From Streptomyces qinzhouensis (GTDB taxonomy: Bacteria > Actinomycetota > Actinomycetes > Streptomycetales > Streptomycetaceae): DNA of 64,000 nt. How positions within the stretch are numbered: position 1 is the stretch's first letter; each line of letters starts with the position of its first letter. The DNA lies in assembly GCF_007856155.1 (NCBI RefSeq), contig NZ_CP042266.1, positions 7,812,001 through 7,876,000 of the forward strand. The letters are read 5' to 3'. The notes beneath the pieces were generated by a model. It was not told the DNA's origin and searched no databases. It was given only the letters and a program-made list of their open reading frames with translations. A program made the translations under genes and the position numbers. This document shows positions 9,701 through 20,100 of this stretch, piece after piece.

Positions 9701-11367
9701 CCCTCGTACACACCGGGCGCGCTCTCCCCGCCCGCCAGCGCGGCGAGCCGCTCCCGCAACACCGCGGCGCTGCCGCCCGTCACCACGGCCCGCCGGTTCA
9801 GGGGCGCACGGGTGACGGCGAGCGAATGGCCGATGTCCTCGGGACGCAGCTCCGGAGCCGCCTCCAGATGCGCGCCCAGCCGGGCGGCCTGGGCCCGGAG
9901 GGCGGCGTCGGAACGGGCACTGAGCAGCCAGGGGAGGGGTGTGGTGGTGCGGGGGTGGGGTTGGGGTTCTTGGGTGGGGGGTTGTTCGAGGATGAGGTGG
10001 GCGTTGGTGCCGCTGATGCCGAAGGAGGAGACGGCGGCGCGTCGGGGGCGGCCGGTTTCGGGCCAGGGGTGGGCGGTGGTGAGGAGTTGGAGGGAGTCCC
10101 ACGGGGTGTGGGGGCTGGGTTCGTCGATGTGCAGGGTCTGGGGGAGGTGCCCGTATCGCATGGCCATGGTCATTTTGATGAGGCTGGCGATGCCTGCGGC
10201 GGCTTGGGTGTGGCCGATGTTGGATTTGATGCTGCCGAGGTAGAGGGGCTGTCCGGTGGGGCGGTTGGTGCCGTAGGTGTGGTGGAGGGCTTGGGCTTCG
10301 ATGGGGTCGCCGAGGGTGGTGCCGGTGCCGTGGGCTTCGACGGCGTCGATATCGGCATACGTCAGGCCCGCGCTGTTGAGGGCCTGTTGGATGACGCGTT
10401 CTTGTGCGGGGCCGTTGGGTGAGGTGAGTCCGTTGGAGGCGCCGTCCTGGTTGATCGCGGAGCCCCGGATCACCGCCAGGATCCGACGCCCGTTCCGCCG
10501 GGCGTCGGAGAGGCGTTCGAGGACGACGACCCCGACGCCCTCGCCCCAGCCGGTGCCGTCGGCGGCCGCCGCGAAGGACTTGCACCGCCCGTCCGGCGCG
10601 AGACCGCGCTGCTCGCTGAACTCCGTGAAAATGGCCGGGGTGGCCATGACGGTGACGCCGCCGGCGAGGGCGAGGGTGCATTCGCCGCGTCGCAGGGCCT
10701 GGGCGGCGAGGTGGACGGCGACGAGGGAGGAGGAGCAGGCGGTGTCGACGGTGACCGCCGGTCCTTCCAGACCGAGGGTGTACGCCACCCGCCCCGACGC
10801 CACGCTGCCCGCACTTCCGTTCCCCACGAAGCCCTCGTAGCCGCGGGGCGCGGGATAGAGCCGGGCGCCGTAGTCCCCGTACATCACTCCGGTGTAGGTG
10901 CCGGTGGGGGTGGAGTGGAGGGTGGTGGGGTTGATGCGGGCGTGTTCGATGGCTTCCCAGGTGGTTTCGAGGAGGAGGCGTTGTTGGGGGTCGGTGGCGA
11001 GGGCTTCGCGGGGGCTGATGTTGAAGAAGGCGGGGTCGAAGTGGGGGGCGTCGTAGAGGAAGCCGCCGTGGCGGACGTAGGTGGTGCCGGGGTGGTCGGG
11101 GTCGGGGTCGTAGAGTTGGTCGAGGTTCCAGCCGCGGTCGGTGGGGAAGTCGCCGATGGCGTCGGTGCCGTTGGCGACGAGGTTCCAGAGGTCTTCGGGG
11201 TTGCGGATGCCGCCGGGGTAGCGGCAGCCGATACCGATCACCGCGACCGGCTCCCGCTCCGCCTCCCTCGCGTCCGACAACTCTCTTTTTGACGCCGCGA
11301 GTTCGGCGGTCACCCATTTGAGATAGGTGACCAGCTCCTCGTCCGTGGTCCTGTCCGGTTCGGTCAT
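6715..11367 (-). CDS. Type I PKS D: KS-AT-KR(inactive)-ACP, last module
   Basis: Single extension module, 1550 residues. A short coiled N-terminal docking helix is followed by the KS, with DTACSSS near residue 210. The AT carries GHSVG near 660 and HAFH near 760, predicting malonyl-CoA. The KR is degenerate. The NADPH loop is [10 protein letters not shown] instead of GGTGxLG, there is no LDD, and the catalytic Tyr position in [11 protein letters not shown] is Ala. The beta-keto group should therefore be kept. The ACP near 1488 reads GFSSF instead of GFDSL, keeping the phosphopantetheine Ser but losing the Asp. No thioesterase domain follows. The start at 11367 is chosen over 11457 because it has GGAGG nine bases upstream and begins the docking helix. 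A beta-ketoacyl thioester with no TE is what a KAS III-type tetronate offloader would need. Confidence 0.93.
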   Translation of the reverse strand: MTEPDRTTDEELVTYLKWVTAELAASKRELSDAREAEREPVAVIGIGCRYPGGIRNPEDLWNLVANGTDAIGDFPTDRGWNLDQLYDPDPDHPGTTYVRHGGFLYDAPHFDPAFFNISPREALATDPQQRLLLETTWEAIEHARINPTTLHSTPTGTYTGVMYGDYGARLYPAPRGYEGFVGNGSAGSVASGRVAYTLGLEGPAVTVDTACSSSLVAVHLAAQALRRGECTLALAGGVTVMATPAIFTEFSEQRGLAPDGRCKSFAAAADGTGWGEGVGVVVLERLSDARRNGRRILAVIRGSAINQDGASNGLTSPNGPAQERVIQQALNSAGLTYADIDAVEAHGTGTTLGDPIEAQALHHTYGTNRPTGQPLYLGSIKSNIGHTQAAAGIASLIKMTMAMRYGHLPQTLHIDEPSPHTPWDSLQLLTTAHPWPETGRPRRAAVSSFGISGTNAHLILEQPPTQEPQPHPRTTTPLPWLLSARSDAALRAQAARLGAHLEAAPELRPEDIGHSLAVTRAPLNRRAVVTGGSAAVLRERLAALAGGESAPGVYEGPARPVGGGTAFLFSGQGSQRPGMGRELHAAFPVFADTLDDICRRLDPHLPRPLQEVMFTDDPGDDPLIHHTRYAQPALFALQTALHRLLRHAGVVPEALLGHSVGEIAAAHAAGALDLDDACALVAARGRLMEELPAGGAMFSVRAPEQQVLASLKGLADRVAIAAVNGPAATVISGDAEAVEEVAGRWAELGRRTRRLRVSHAFHSPHMDAVLEDFRQIAKGLTVRAPRIPLVSAVTGDVVGAELLAAPDYWVRQVRDPVRFFDGVRTLDARGVGAFVELGPDAVCVPMAQESVPSGGAEAAERLFVPLLRRDRPETQSALGALARLFVRGLDVDWRQALAGTGGREVDLPTYAFQHRSYWLDPDPGPPVTSSPSEEGWWAAVDGEDRAALAGLIGVSDEADSALAELLPALAAWRREERRWFRWDWQRAAEPGGPERAPAPGWWPVLIPAGHERGPLVDAVVTALEERGARPVPLSWEPEGAEAEALARALRRSAGAEGGPPAGMVSLLALLDGLHTPEGAVAGYGPGAAEALFAAARSLGWEAEVWHLTCGAFPVAAEGRADPGPGLPLQARLWGAADGSPDQWGGLVDVPTDPAALDEGFRRRLATVLGEGLPASGADRVALRASGVYVRRMRAEPRPVAPAERSAPGPAAALVTGGAAGLAAQAARRLAADGVTRLLLADCPDPAAPEVAALVTELSGAGVRVVPGGYDSADAAAVAGAVAELPAGLPLRAVVHARRDTGDAACRAALVAHGIAAGRDGTAFVAFTSAAGAVPDGGDRAAAETAAFVHALVLWRRAAGGPAGVIAWGERPGAGGPEAFQVRPGPALALLGGAPVTGDGVLLLADLDRAEAVPDSPGIPGPSSKATDPEDVTDVDRSAVFRGRFAAAEGPGREELLMRLVRANAADILGLDRPEDLGTEDGFIEAGFSSFTALELRDRIATATGLTLSPKAVYDHPTPRALVSALLTAALSTLVRSGTGQDGEIGERRKP
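9277..9660. repeat. Inter-module repeat R6, copy in PKS D (AT)
   Basis: About 384 bp shared with 32071-32454 in PKS A module 1 (offset 22794). Both flanks are nearly identical and a divergent island lies at about 9395-9440. Both ATs are the malonyl type. Confidence 0.8.
10150..10506. repeat. Inter-module repeat R3, copy in PKS D (KS middle)
   Basis: About 357 bp with only a few mismatches to 20908-21264 in PKS B (offset 10758). It covers the KS HGTGT region. Confidence 0.85.
10883..11266. repeat. Inter-module repeat R4, copy in PKS D (KS N-terminal part)
   Basis: About 384 bp nearly identical to 21641-22024 (same offset, 10758, as R3). A KS stretch of lower identity separates the two blocks. 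Confidence 0.85.
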
Positions 11368-11404
11368 GGGGTCCGGCCTCCTCGTCCGGCGCCCGGGCCG
11401 CGCC

Positions 11405-14400
11405 TCAACGGCGGGCCCGTCCGAGCTGGGTGTCGATGAAACTGAGCAACTCGTCACGGGAAGCGGAGCGGATGGAGCCCTCGACGTCCGCGCCCTCGGC
11501 CCGCGGCTCTCCGTCCACGGGGGCGGCGCCGTCCGGGGGTGTCGCCCAGCGGTTCGTCAGATCCCGCAGCTTCTGGGACACCCGGGCCCGCAGCGGTGCC
11601 TCCAGGACCGTGGAGACCAGCGCCTCCTCGATCCGGTCCAGTTCGGCGAGGAGGGCGGCGGCGGAACCGGTCTCCTCCGGCGCGATCTGCGAACGGAGGA
11701 ACGCACTGATCGCCAGGGGCGTGGGATGGTCGAAGACCAGCGTCGCGGGCAGCCGCAGACCGGCCCGGGCACCGAGGCGGTTGCGCAGCTCGACCGCGGT
11801 CAGCGAGTCGAACCCCAGCTCCTTCAGCGGACGGTCCCGGGGCACCGAGTCGGGCGCGGCATGACCGAGCACCCTCGCGGCCTCGGCCCGTACCAGACGG
11901 AGGACGAACGCGTCCCGCTCCTCCTCCGGCAGGGTGCCCAGCGTCCGGGCCAGCGGTACCGGACCGGTGGAGTCCGTTTCGGTCGTCGCCGGAGCGGCCG
12001 CCCGTACCAGGGAACGCAGTACCGCCGGTACGGTCCCGGCGGCCGGGGTGCCCTCGGGCTGTGACAGCCCGGCCGGGTCCAGCCTCGCGCCGACCACCAG
12101 GGGATCGCGCCGGGCGACGGCACGGTCGAACATCCGCAGACCGGCGCCGGACGGCAGGGCGGCGACACCACCCCGGGAGATCCGGGCCAGATCGGTCGCG
12201 TCGAGTTGTCCCGTCAGCCCGCTCGCCTCCTCCCACCGGCCCCAGGCGATGGAGGTCGCCGGCAGGCCGAGGGCACGGCGGTGGTGCGCCAGCGCGTCGA
12301 GGAAGGTGTTCGCGGCCGCGTAGTTGCCCTGCCCCGGAGCGCCGATCACACCGGCCGCCGAGGAGAACAGCACGAACGCGCGGAGGTCCAGCCCCCGGGT
12401 CAGCTCGTGGAGATGCCAGGCGGCGTCGACCTTCGCCCGGAAGACGCTGTCCAGCCGCTCGGGCGTCAGCCCTTCGACCAGGCTGTCGTCCAGGGTTCCG
12501 GCGGCGTGGACGACGGCGGTGAGGGGGTGTTCGGTGGGGATGGTGTCGAGGAGGTTGCCGAGGGCGTGGGGGTCGGCGGTGTCGCAGGCGGTGATGGTGA
12601 CGGTCGCGCCGAGTCGGGTGAGTTCGGTGTGGAGGGCTTCGGCCGCGGGGGTATGCGGTCCGGTGCGGCCGGCGAGGTGGAGGTGGGTGATGTGGTGTTC
12701 GGTGACGAGATGGCGGGCGAGGAGGCTGCCGAGGGTGCCGGTCCCGCCCGTGATCAGTACCGTGCCGGATCCGAAGAGGGTCTCCGCCGGTTCGCGCGCC
12801 CCATCGGGCTCGTCCGGTTCCTGCTCCTCCTGGTCCTCCTGGTCCTGCTGGTCCAGTGGTTCGGTGACGCGGCTCAGCCGGGGCACGAGTACGGCGCCGG
12901 AGCGGACGGCCACCTGGTCCTCTCCCGTGGCCACGGCGGCGGCCAGCGCGTGGGCGGACTCCTCCGTACCGTCCGTGTCCAGGACGGCGAACTGCCGCGG
13001 ATGCTCGGTGAGGGCGCTGCGGAGAAGACCCCAGACCGGCGCCTCGGCCAGTGCGGGCACATCCTCGCCGGGTTCTGTCGCGACCGCACGCCGGGTGACC
13101 ACGACGAGCCTGCTGTCCCGGGCCCACGGCGCGGAAAGCCAGCCCTGGAGCAGGTCCAGGACGGCCCCGGTGGTGGCGCGCGAGGCCGGGACCGTACCGT
13201 GCGGTCCGGCTTCGGTGCCCTCCGTACCGGCCAGGACGACATCGGGTGCGGTGGCTCCCCGCTCCACGGCGCTGCCGAGCGCGGCCAGGTCGGGGTAGTG
13301 CGCGGCGACCACGTCCGCCGTCGTCAGGGCCGAGCGCAGCCCGTCCGGATCGGCGCCGACGACGGCCCAGTTCAGATCCTGTGCGGTGTCGGTGTCGACG
13401 GGCAGCTCCGGTGCCACCCAGTCCACCCGGTGGAGCGGATCCGGGTCCGCCCCGATCAGCCGGGCGAGCTGGGCCGGTGTGACCGGCCGGACGGAGAGGG
13501 CCTCGATGAGGGCGACCGGTCGGTTCTCGATGTCGAACATCTCCACCCGGACCGTCTCCGGGCCGGTGGTGCTGATCCGTACCCGTAGTTCGGTGACCCC
13601 CTCCTGATAGATGGTCACCCCGCTCCAGGAGAACGGCAGCCGTGCCCGGTCGCTGTGGAGGAGTGGGAGGAGGTGGAGGGTGGTGTCGAGGAGGGTGGGG
13701 TGGAGGGTGTGGTGGTGGGGTGTGGTGTGGGTGGTGGGGTGTTGTTGGGTGTGGGCGTAGAGGGTTCCGTTGGGGTGTTGGTGGGCTTGGGTGAGTCCTT
13801 GGAGGGTGGGTCCGTAGGTGTATCCGTGGGTGTGGAGGGTGGGGTAGTGGTGGGTGAGGTTGAGGGGTGTGGTGTGGGGTGGGGGCCAGGTGGTGGGTGG
13901 TGTGGGGGGTGGTGTGGTGGTGGGGGTTGGGGTGAGGGTGGCGGTGGCGTGGTGGGTCCAGGGTGTGGTGTGGGGGTTGGGGGTGGTGTGGATGGTGAGG
14001 GTGCGTTGGTTTTGGGGGTTGGGGGGTGTGAGGTGTGCTTGGAGGTGGGTGGGTTGGTGGGGGTGGGTGGGTGTGGGGGTGTGGAGGGTGAGTTCGGTGA
14101 TGTGGGGGGTGTGGTGTTGGGTGCCGATGTGGTGGGCGAGTTCGAGGTGGGTGGTGCCGGGGAGGAGGGGTGTGTTGAGGATGGTGTGGTGGGTGGTCCA
14201 GGGGTGGGTGTGGGGGGTGATGGTTCCGGTGTAGAGGTGGTGGTCGGTGGCGAGGGTGGTTTTGGTGGTGAGGATGGGGTGGGGGTTGGGTTGGGTGGTT
14301 GGGGTGGTTGGGGTGGTGGGTGGTGTGGGGGTGAGCCAGTAGGTGTGGTGTTGGAAGGGGTAGGTGGGGAGGGGGGTGTGGGGTGTGGCGGTGTTGGCAT

Positions 14401-17086
14401 CCGTGTTGGTGGTGGGGTGCCAGGTGGTGGGGGTGCCGTGGGTCCAGGTGTGGGCGAGGTTGGTGAGGTAGGTGGTGTGGTTGGGGTGGTTGCGGTGGAG
14501 GGTGTGGGTGGTGGTGGTTGTGGGGTGGGTGTCGGTGATGGTGGGGGTGAGGATGGGGTGGGGGCTGATTTCGATGGTGTGGAGGGGTTGGTTGGGGTGG
14601 TGGGTGGTGAGGTGGGTGAGGGTTTGGTGGAAGTGGACGGGGTGGCGGAGGTTGTCGTACCAGTAGGTGGGGTTGAGGGGGGTGGTGGGGGTGATTTGGG
14701 TGGTGGTGAGGGTGGAGTAGAAGGGGATGGTGGGGTGTTCCGGCACCACCCCCGCCAGGGCGCTGATCAGCCGCTCCCGCAGGACGTCGATATGCGGGGT
14801 GTGGGATGCGTAGTCGACCTTGATGATCCGGGCGTGGTGGCCCTGCTCCCGTACCTCGGCCACAAATGCGGCCAGCGCCGTGGTGTCACCCGCGACGACC
14901 GTGGTGGTGGGGCTGTTGTAGGCGGCCGGATACAGATCGTCGAAGCCTTCGAGGAGCGTTTCGACCCGGTCGGCCGGGAGCGCGACCGAGGCCATACCGC
15001 CGGGCGGTGCGTCCGTGGCGAGAAGCCGGGAGCGTACGGCGGCGATTTTCGCGGCGTCGTGGAGGGTGAGGGCGCCGGCGATGTGGGCGGCGGCGATTTC
15101 TCCCTGGGAGTGGCCGATGACGGCGTCGGGGTGGATGCCGTGGTGTTGCCAGAGGCGGGCGAGGGAGACCATGACGGCGAAGAGGGCGGGCTGGACGACG
15201 TCGGTGCGGTCGAGGTCGGGTGCGGTGTCGGTGGTGTTGATCAGGTCCAGGAGTGACCAGTCGGTGTGGGGTGCCAGGGCGTGGTGGCAGGCGGTGAGGT
15301 GTTCGGCGAAGACCGGCTGGGTGTGCAGGAGTTCCCGGGCCATCCCGGGCCATTGGGAGCCCTGGCCGGGGAAGACGAACACGGTCAGTGGACGCGAGGC
15401 CGCCGCCGTCCCCCGGACCACATTCACCGCCTCGCCACCCTTGCCCAGTACGCCGAGGGCCTCGTGGAACTCCTCCCGGGACGCCCCCAGGACCACCGCG
15501 CGCTCGGTGAACTCGGCCCGGGTCTCGGCCAGCGCCGCCCCGATCCGGGCCAGATCCGGCCGCGCTGTCGCGGCCACCAGACGCCGGAGCTGACGGGCCC
15601 GTGCCCTGAGCGCCCCCTCGTCATGGGCCGACAGGACCCAGGGAATGGGGTGAGCGAGCGGAGCCGGTCCGGCGGTGCCGTCGCGCTCCCCCTCGGATTC
15701 ATCGGCGGGGGGCTGTTCGACGATGAGATGGGCGTTGGTTCCGCTGATGCCGAAGGAGGAGACAGCGGCGCGCCTGGGGCGGCCGGTTTCGGGCCAGGGG
15801 CGGGCGGCGGTGAGGAGCTGGAGGGAGTCGTCCCAGGGGGAGTGCGGGGTGGGCGCGTCGATATGGAGGGTCCTGGGCAGCTCCCCGTACTCCATCGCTG
15901 TGATCATTTTGATGAGGCTCGCGATGCCCGCGGCGGCCTGGGTGTGGCCGATATTGGATTTGATGCTGCCGAGGTAGAGGGGCCGTCCGGTGGGGCGGTT
16001 GGTGCCGTACGTGTGGTGGAGGGCCTGCGCTTCGATGGGGTCGCCCAGTGTCGTACCGGTGCCATGGGCCTCGACCGCGTCGATATCCGCGGGCGTCAGC
16101 CCCGCGTTGTCGAGGGCCTGCCGAATCACGCGCTCCTGCGCCGGGCCGTTGGGCGAGGTCAGCCCGTTGGACGCGCCGTCCTGGTTGATCGCGGACCCCC
16201 GGATCACCGCCAGGACCGGATGCCCGTTCCGCCGGGCGTCCGACAGCTTCTCCAGCACCACCATGCCCACGCCTTCCGCGAGGCTGGTGCCGTCCGCCGC
16301 CGCCGCGAACGGCTTGCAGCGGGCGTCAGGTGCGAGCCCGCCCTGCCGGCTGAACTCGACGAACACGTTCGGCTCCGCCATCACCACCGCACCGCCCGCC
16401 AGCGCCAGGACGCATTCGCCGTTCCGCAGCGCCTGCACGGCGAGGTGGATCGCGACCAGCGACGACGAGCAGGCCGTGTCCACCGTCACCGCCGGGCCCT
16501 CGAGACCGAGCGTGTAGGCGATCCGCCCGGACAGCACGCTGCCGGTGCTGCCCGTGATCAGATACCCCTCGACCCCTTCGGGCACCGACGTCAGACCGTG
16601 CCCGTAGTCGGTGAACGTCGCCCCCACGAAGACCCCCGTCGCGCTGCCGCGCAGCCGGTCCGCGTTGAGGGTGGCCCGCTCCAGCGCCTCCCAGGACGTC
16701 TCCAGCAGCAGCCGCTGCTGGGGGTCCATCGCCAGCGCCTCCCGGGGGCTGATTTCGAACACCCCGGCGTCGAACCGGTCCGCGTCATGGAGGAAACCGC
16801 CCTCCCGGACATAGGACGTGCCGGGGTGCTCCGGATCGGGGTCGTACAGCTCGTCCAGCCGCCAGCCGCGCCCGGTGGGGAACGGGGTGATGGCGTCCCT
16901 GCCCTCCGAGACCAGCCGCCACAGCGCCTCGGGGGAGTCCACCCCACCCGGATAGCGGCAGCCGATGCCGACCACCGCGATCGGCTCCCGCGCCGCCGAC
17001 TCGATCTCCTGAAGACGGCGGCGGGTCTGCTGGAGATCGCCGGTCGCCCGCTTCAGATAGTCGAAGAGCTTCTGTTCTTCCGTCAT
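11405..17086 (-). CDS. Type I PKS C: KS-AT-DH-KR-ACP
   Basis: Single module, 1893 residues. The N-terminal coiled docking segment ([20 protein letters not shown]) is followed by the KS, with DTACSSS near 203. The AT has GHSQG near 655 and YASH near 758, predicting methylmalonyl-CoA. The DH has the catalytic His in [10 protein letters not shown] near 961 (Asn replaces the usual Gly of HxxxGxxxxP) and Asp in HPTLLD. The KR has GGTGTLG near 1448, LDD (B-type) and Tyr in GQGNYAAAN. The ACP has GFDSL near 1760. The module should give a 2-methyl enoyl unit. Residues about 776-1142 come from a block almost identical to one in PKS A and extraordinarily rich in Thr, Pro and His. The KR-ACP part has a C-terminal helical docking tail. 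Confidence 0.95.
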   Translation of the reverse strand: MTEEQKLFDYLKRATGDLQQTRRRLQEIESAAREPIAVVGIGCRYPGGVDSPEALWRLVSEGRDAITPFPTGRGWRLDELYDPDPEHPGTSYVREGGFLHDADRFDAGVFEISPREALAMDPQQRLLLETSWEALERATLNADRLRGSATGVFVGATFTDYGHGLTSVPEGVEGYLITGSTGSVLSGRIAYTLGLEGPAVTVDTACSSSLVAIHLAVQALRNGECVLALAGGAVVMAEPNVFVEFSRQGGLAPDARCKPFAAAADGTSLAEGVGMVVLEKLSDARRNGHPVLAVIRGSAINQDGASNGLTSPNGPAQERVIRQALDNAGLTPADIDAVEAHGTGTTLGDPIEAQALHHTYGTNRPTGRPLYLGSIKSNIGHTQAAAGIASLIKMITAMEYGELPRTLHIDAPTPHSPWDDSLQLLTAARPWPETGRPRRAAVSSFGISGTNAHLIVEQPPADESEGERDGTAGPAPLAHPIPWVLSAHDEGALRARARQLRRLVAATARPDLARIGAALAETRAEFTERAVVLGASREEFHEALGVLGKGGEAVNVVRGTAAASRPLTVFVFPGQGSQWPGMARELLHTQPVFAEHLTACHHALAPHTDWSLLDLINTTDTAPDLDRTDVVQPALFAVMVSLARLWQHHGIHPDAVIGHSQGEIAAAHIAGALTLHDAAKIAAVRSRLLATDAPPGGMASVALPADRVETLLEGFDDLYPAAYNSPTTTVVAGDTTALAAFVAEVREQGHHARIIKVDYASHTPHIDVLRERLISALAGVVPEHPTIPFYSTLTTTQITPTTPLNPTYWYDNLRHPVHFHQTLTHLTTHHPNQPLHTIEISPHPILTPTITDTHPTTTTTHTLHRNHPNHTTYLTNLAHTWTHGTPTTWHPTTNTDANTATPHTPLPTYPFQHHTYWLTPTPPTTPTTPTTQPNPHPILTTKTTLATDHHLYTGTITPHTHPWTTHHTILNTPLLPGTTHLELAHHIGTQHHTPHITELTLHTPTPTHPHQPTHLQAHLTPPNPQNQRTLTIHTTPNPHTTPWTHHATATLTPTPTTTPPPTPPTTWPPPHTTPLNLTHHYPTLHTHGYTYGPTLQGLTQAHQHPNGTLYAHTQQHPTTHTTPHHHTLHPTLLDTTLHLLPLLHSDRARLPFSWSGVTIYQEGVTELRVRISTTGPETVRVEMFDIENRPVALIEALSVRPVTPAQLARLIGADPDPLHRVDWVAPELPVDTDTAQDLNWAVVGADPDGLRSALTTADVVAAHYPDLAALGSAVERGATAPDVVLAGTEGTEAGPHGTVPASRATTGAVLDLLQGWLSAPWARDSRLVVVTRRAVATEPGEDVPALAEAPVWGLLRSALTEHPRQFAVLDTDGTEESAHALAAAVATGEDQVAVRSGAVLVPRLSRVTEPLDQQDQEDQEEQEPDEPDGAREPAETLFGSGTVLITGGTGTLGSLLARHLVTEHHITHLHLAGRTGPHTPAAEALHTELTRLGATVTITACDTADPHALGNLLDTIPTEHPLTAVVHAAGTLDDSLVEGLTPERLDSVFRAKVDAAWHLHELTRGLDLRAFVLFSSAAGVIGAPGQGNYAAANTFLDALAHHRRALGLPATSIAWGRWEEASGLTGQLDATDLARISRGGVAALPSGAGLRMFDRAVARRDPLVVGARLDPAGLSQPEGTPAAGTVPAVLRSLVRAAAPATTETDSTGPVPLARTLGTLPEEERDAFVLRLVRAEAARVLGHAAPDSVPRDRPLKELGFDSLTAVELRNRLGARAGLRLPATLVFDHPTPLAISAFLRSQIAPEETGSAAALLAELDRIEEALVSTVLEAPLRARVSQKLRDLTNRWATPPDGAAPVDGEPRAEGADVEGSIRSASRDELLSFIDTQLGRARR
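12498..12766. repeat. Inter-module repeat R5, copy in PKS C (KR Rossmann half)
   Basis: About 269 bp nearly identical to 23336-23604 in PKS A module 2 (offset 10838). It covers GGTGTLG to the LDD region. Confidence 0.8.
13661..14758. repeat. Inter-module repeat R1, copy in PKS C (AT end to DH)
   Basis: 1098 bp, ungapped and nearly identical to 25444-26541 (offset 11783); one difference seen is at about 14398. The plus strand is almost only G and T, so the coding strand is A/C-rich and encodes mainly Thr, Pro, His, Asn and Leu. Confidence 0.9.
15038..15440. repeat. Inter-module repeat R2, copy in PKS C (AT N-terminal half)
   Basis: About 403 bp nearly identical to 26824-27226 (offset 11786). 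It covers the start of the AT through the GHSQG region. Flanking KS-AT linker sequence diverges. Confidence 0.85.
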
Positions 17087-17187
17087 GGGAGCCTCATTCG
17101 TCCTCGTACGTTTCGGGGTCGGGCCGGGCCCGGGCGGAATCGCCGCCCGGAACGGTCGCTACGTCGCTACGGCCGCTCGGCGGCGGC

Positions 17188-20100
17188 TCAGGAACGCCCC
17201 AGCTCCTGGTCGAGCAGGGCGAAGACCTCCTCATGGGTCGCACTGTCCAGATCGGGGGCCGCGGCCCGGCCGCGCCGGTCCGCCTCCGCCGCCTCCAGCC
17301 GGCCGAGCAGGGACCGCAGCCCGGGCAGTACGGACTCCGCTGCCGTCTCGCCGGCGTCGGGCTCGGCGAGCGCCTTCTCCAGCGCGGCCAGCGCCTCGGC
17401 CCCCGGCCCGGCGGACCCACCGGAACCGGAACCGGACCGGGTGTCGAGGAAGCCGGCGACGGCGCGGGGGGTGGGATGGTCGAACGCCAAGGTCGCGGGC
17501 AGCTGGAGCCCTGTCGCGGCCCCCAGCCGGTTGCGCAGCTCAACCGCCGTCACGGAGTCCAGCCCCGCGTCCTTCAGGGCCCGCCCGCCATCCACCTCGG
17601 CGGCCCCCTCGTACCCCAGGACGGCCGCCGCCGTCCGCCGGACGAGGTCCTCCAGCAGCAAGCGCCGGGCCCGGCCGGTGGCGGCGGCCAGCCTGGCCGC
17701 GAAACCACCGTCCGCCGTTCCGGCGTCGTCGGCGTCGCCGTCGGCGCGCGCGTCCACCGCCCCCGCCGCCTCGGGCACATCCTCGAAGAGCGGGCTCGGC
17801 CGGACCGCGGTGAACGCGGTGTGGAAACGGCTCCAGTCGATATCGGCGACCGCGACGGTCGTCTCCCCACGGGTCAGCACCTGTTCCAGCGCCGCCGTGG
17901 CCAGCAACGGGTCCATCGCCGGTACGCCGTGCCGGTTCAGCAGAGCGCTCACCGCCCGCTTCTCGGCCATCCCGCCACCGCCCCAGGCACCCCACGCGAC
18001 GGAGACGGCCGTCAGACCGCGTTCGCGGCGCCACAGCGCGAAGGCGTCCAGAAAGGCGTTGCCGGGCGCATAGTTGCCCTGCCCGGCGGCGGCGAACATG
18101 CCGGAGGTGGAGGAGAACAGGACGAACGCGTCCAGGTCCAGACCGTCCGTGAGGGTGTGCAGATGGCGGGCCGCGTCCACCTTGACCCGCAGGGTCCGCT
18201 CCAGGCGTTCGGCGTCGAGACTGTTCACGGGCCCGTCGTCGAGGACCGCGGCCGTGTGCATCACCGCGGTCAGCGGCTCGCCGTCCGGGATCCCGTCGAT
18301 GAGCCGCGCCAGCGCCGCCCGGTCCGAGACATCGCAGGCGGCGAACGTCACCCGGGTGCCCAGCGCGGCCAGTTCCGCGCCCAGCTCCGCCGCGCCCGGC
18401 GCCAGCTCCCCGCGACGGGCGGCCAGCACCAGATGCGGGGCGCCGCGCCGGGCCAGCCACCGGGCCACATGTCCGCCCACCGCGCCGGTCCCGCCGGTGA
18501 CGAGCACCGTGCCGCGCGGGCGGTAGCCGGGCCCGGGAGCCGCGCCCTCGGCCGGGGCCCGCACCACCCGCCGGCCCAGCAGGCCGGACGCCCGCAGTGC
18601 CATCTGGTCGTCCCGGCCCGGTGCGCCCAGCGCCCGTACCAGCAGTTCGCCCGCGGCACCGTCGGCACGGTCGGCGGCCAGATCGACCAGCCCGCCCCAC
18701 CGGGTGTGATGCTCCTGGGCCACCACCCGGCCGAGCCCCCACAACAGCGACTGGTCCGGCGCGAGCAGCGGTTCACCGCCGGCGGCGGCCACCGCACCCC
18801 GGGTGGCGCACCACAGCGGCGCGGTCACCGAGAGATCACCCAGCGCCTGCACCAGGGCGACCGTCAGGGCGAGACCGCGCGGTGTCGACGGCAGGCCGGG
18901 GTCCCGCGTCTCGTCGAGACCGGCGAGCGAGAGCACACCACCGAGGGTTTCCGCCCCGTCGCCGATGGCGGCCCGTAGGTCTTCGGCGACCGCCGCCCGG
19001 CCGGTGCCGGCCGCGCCGATCCGGACCGTGGCCACCCGCGCGCCGGACCGCTCCAGCGCGGCCCGGCAGGCGTCGGCCAGCGGCTTCGCCTCCGGTACGT
19101 CCGGCTCGACCAGCAGCCAGTCCCCGTCGACCCGGCGGGTGGCCGCCGCCCCGGCGAGCGGCTTCCACACCGCCCGGTAGCGCCAGCGGTCCACCGTCTC
19201 CGCCTCGGCGGCATCCCGGTGCCAGGCCGACAGCGCGGGCAGCACCGCCGTCAGCGGCGTGTCCTCGGCCACCCCCAGCAGCCCGGCCAGTGCCGAGGCG
19301 TCCGGGTCCGCCACGGCCGACCAGAACGGTCCGTCCGCCGGGGCCGGGGCAGCCGCCGTACCGTGCGAAGCCTGGTGGGTGAACCAGAAGGGCCGGTGCT
19401 GGAAGGCGTACGTCGGCAGATCCACCGTCCGGTACGGCTCACCGGCATACGCCCGCTCCCAGTCGACCCGGACACCCTGGACCTGCGCCTCCGCCAGGGA
19501 CCGCAGAAAGCGGGACCGGTCGCCCTCGTCGCGCCGCAGGGTGCCGAGTACGGCCCCGGCGCCCGCCTCCAAGCAGTCGTCCAGGGTGCCGCTGAGCCCG
19601 AGCCCCAGCACGGGATGCGGGCTGATCTCCAGGAAGGTGTGGTGCCCGCGTTCGGCCAGGGACCGTACGGTGTCCGCCAGCCGTACGGGCTCCCGCAGAT
19701 TCCGGAACCAGTACTCCGGGGTCAGCTCCGCGGTGTCCAGCCGGGCCCCGGTGACGGTCGACCAGAACGCGATCCGCGCGGGCCGCGGCACGATCCCGGT
19801 AAGCCGGTCGATAATCTCCCCGCGTACCTCGTCGACATGGGCCGAATGCGAGGCGTAGTCCACCTGGACCCGCCGCGCCCGTACGTCCGCCCCGGCACAG
19901 AAGGTCAGCAGTTCGTCCAGCGCGCCGGCGTCCCCGGAGACGATGACGGACACGGGACCGTTGACGGCGGCGATCGACAGCCGACCCTCCCAGGACGCGA
20001 GAAGCTCCGTCACCCGCCGCTCGCCCGCCGCCACGGACACCATGCCGCCGCGGCCCCCCAGCCGGGTCAGGACCAGACTGCGGGAGGCCACGATCCGGGC

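Noticed and set aside
13655..15256. Long Gly/Val-rich frames on the plus strand inside PKS C (and likewise 23044-27042, 8626-10422)
   Set aside because: They are mirror images of the A/C-rich PKS coding strand. Translation is low-complexity Gly/Val with no domain, and the minus-strand PKS motifs are intact.
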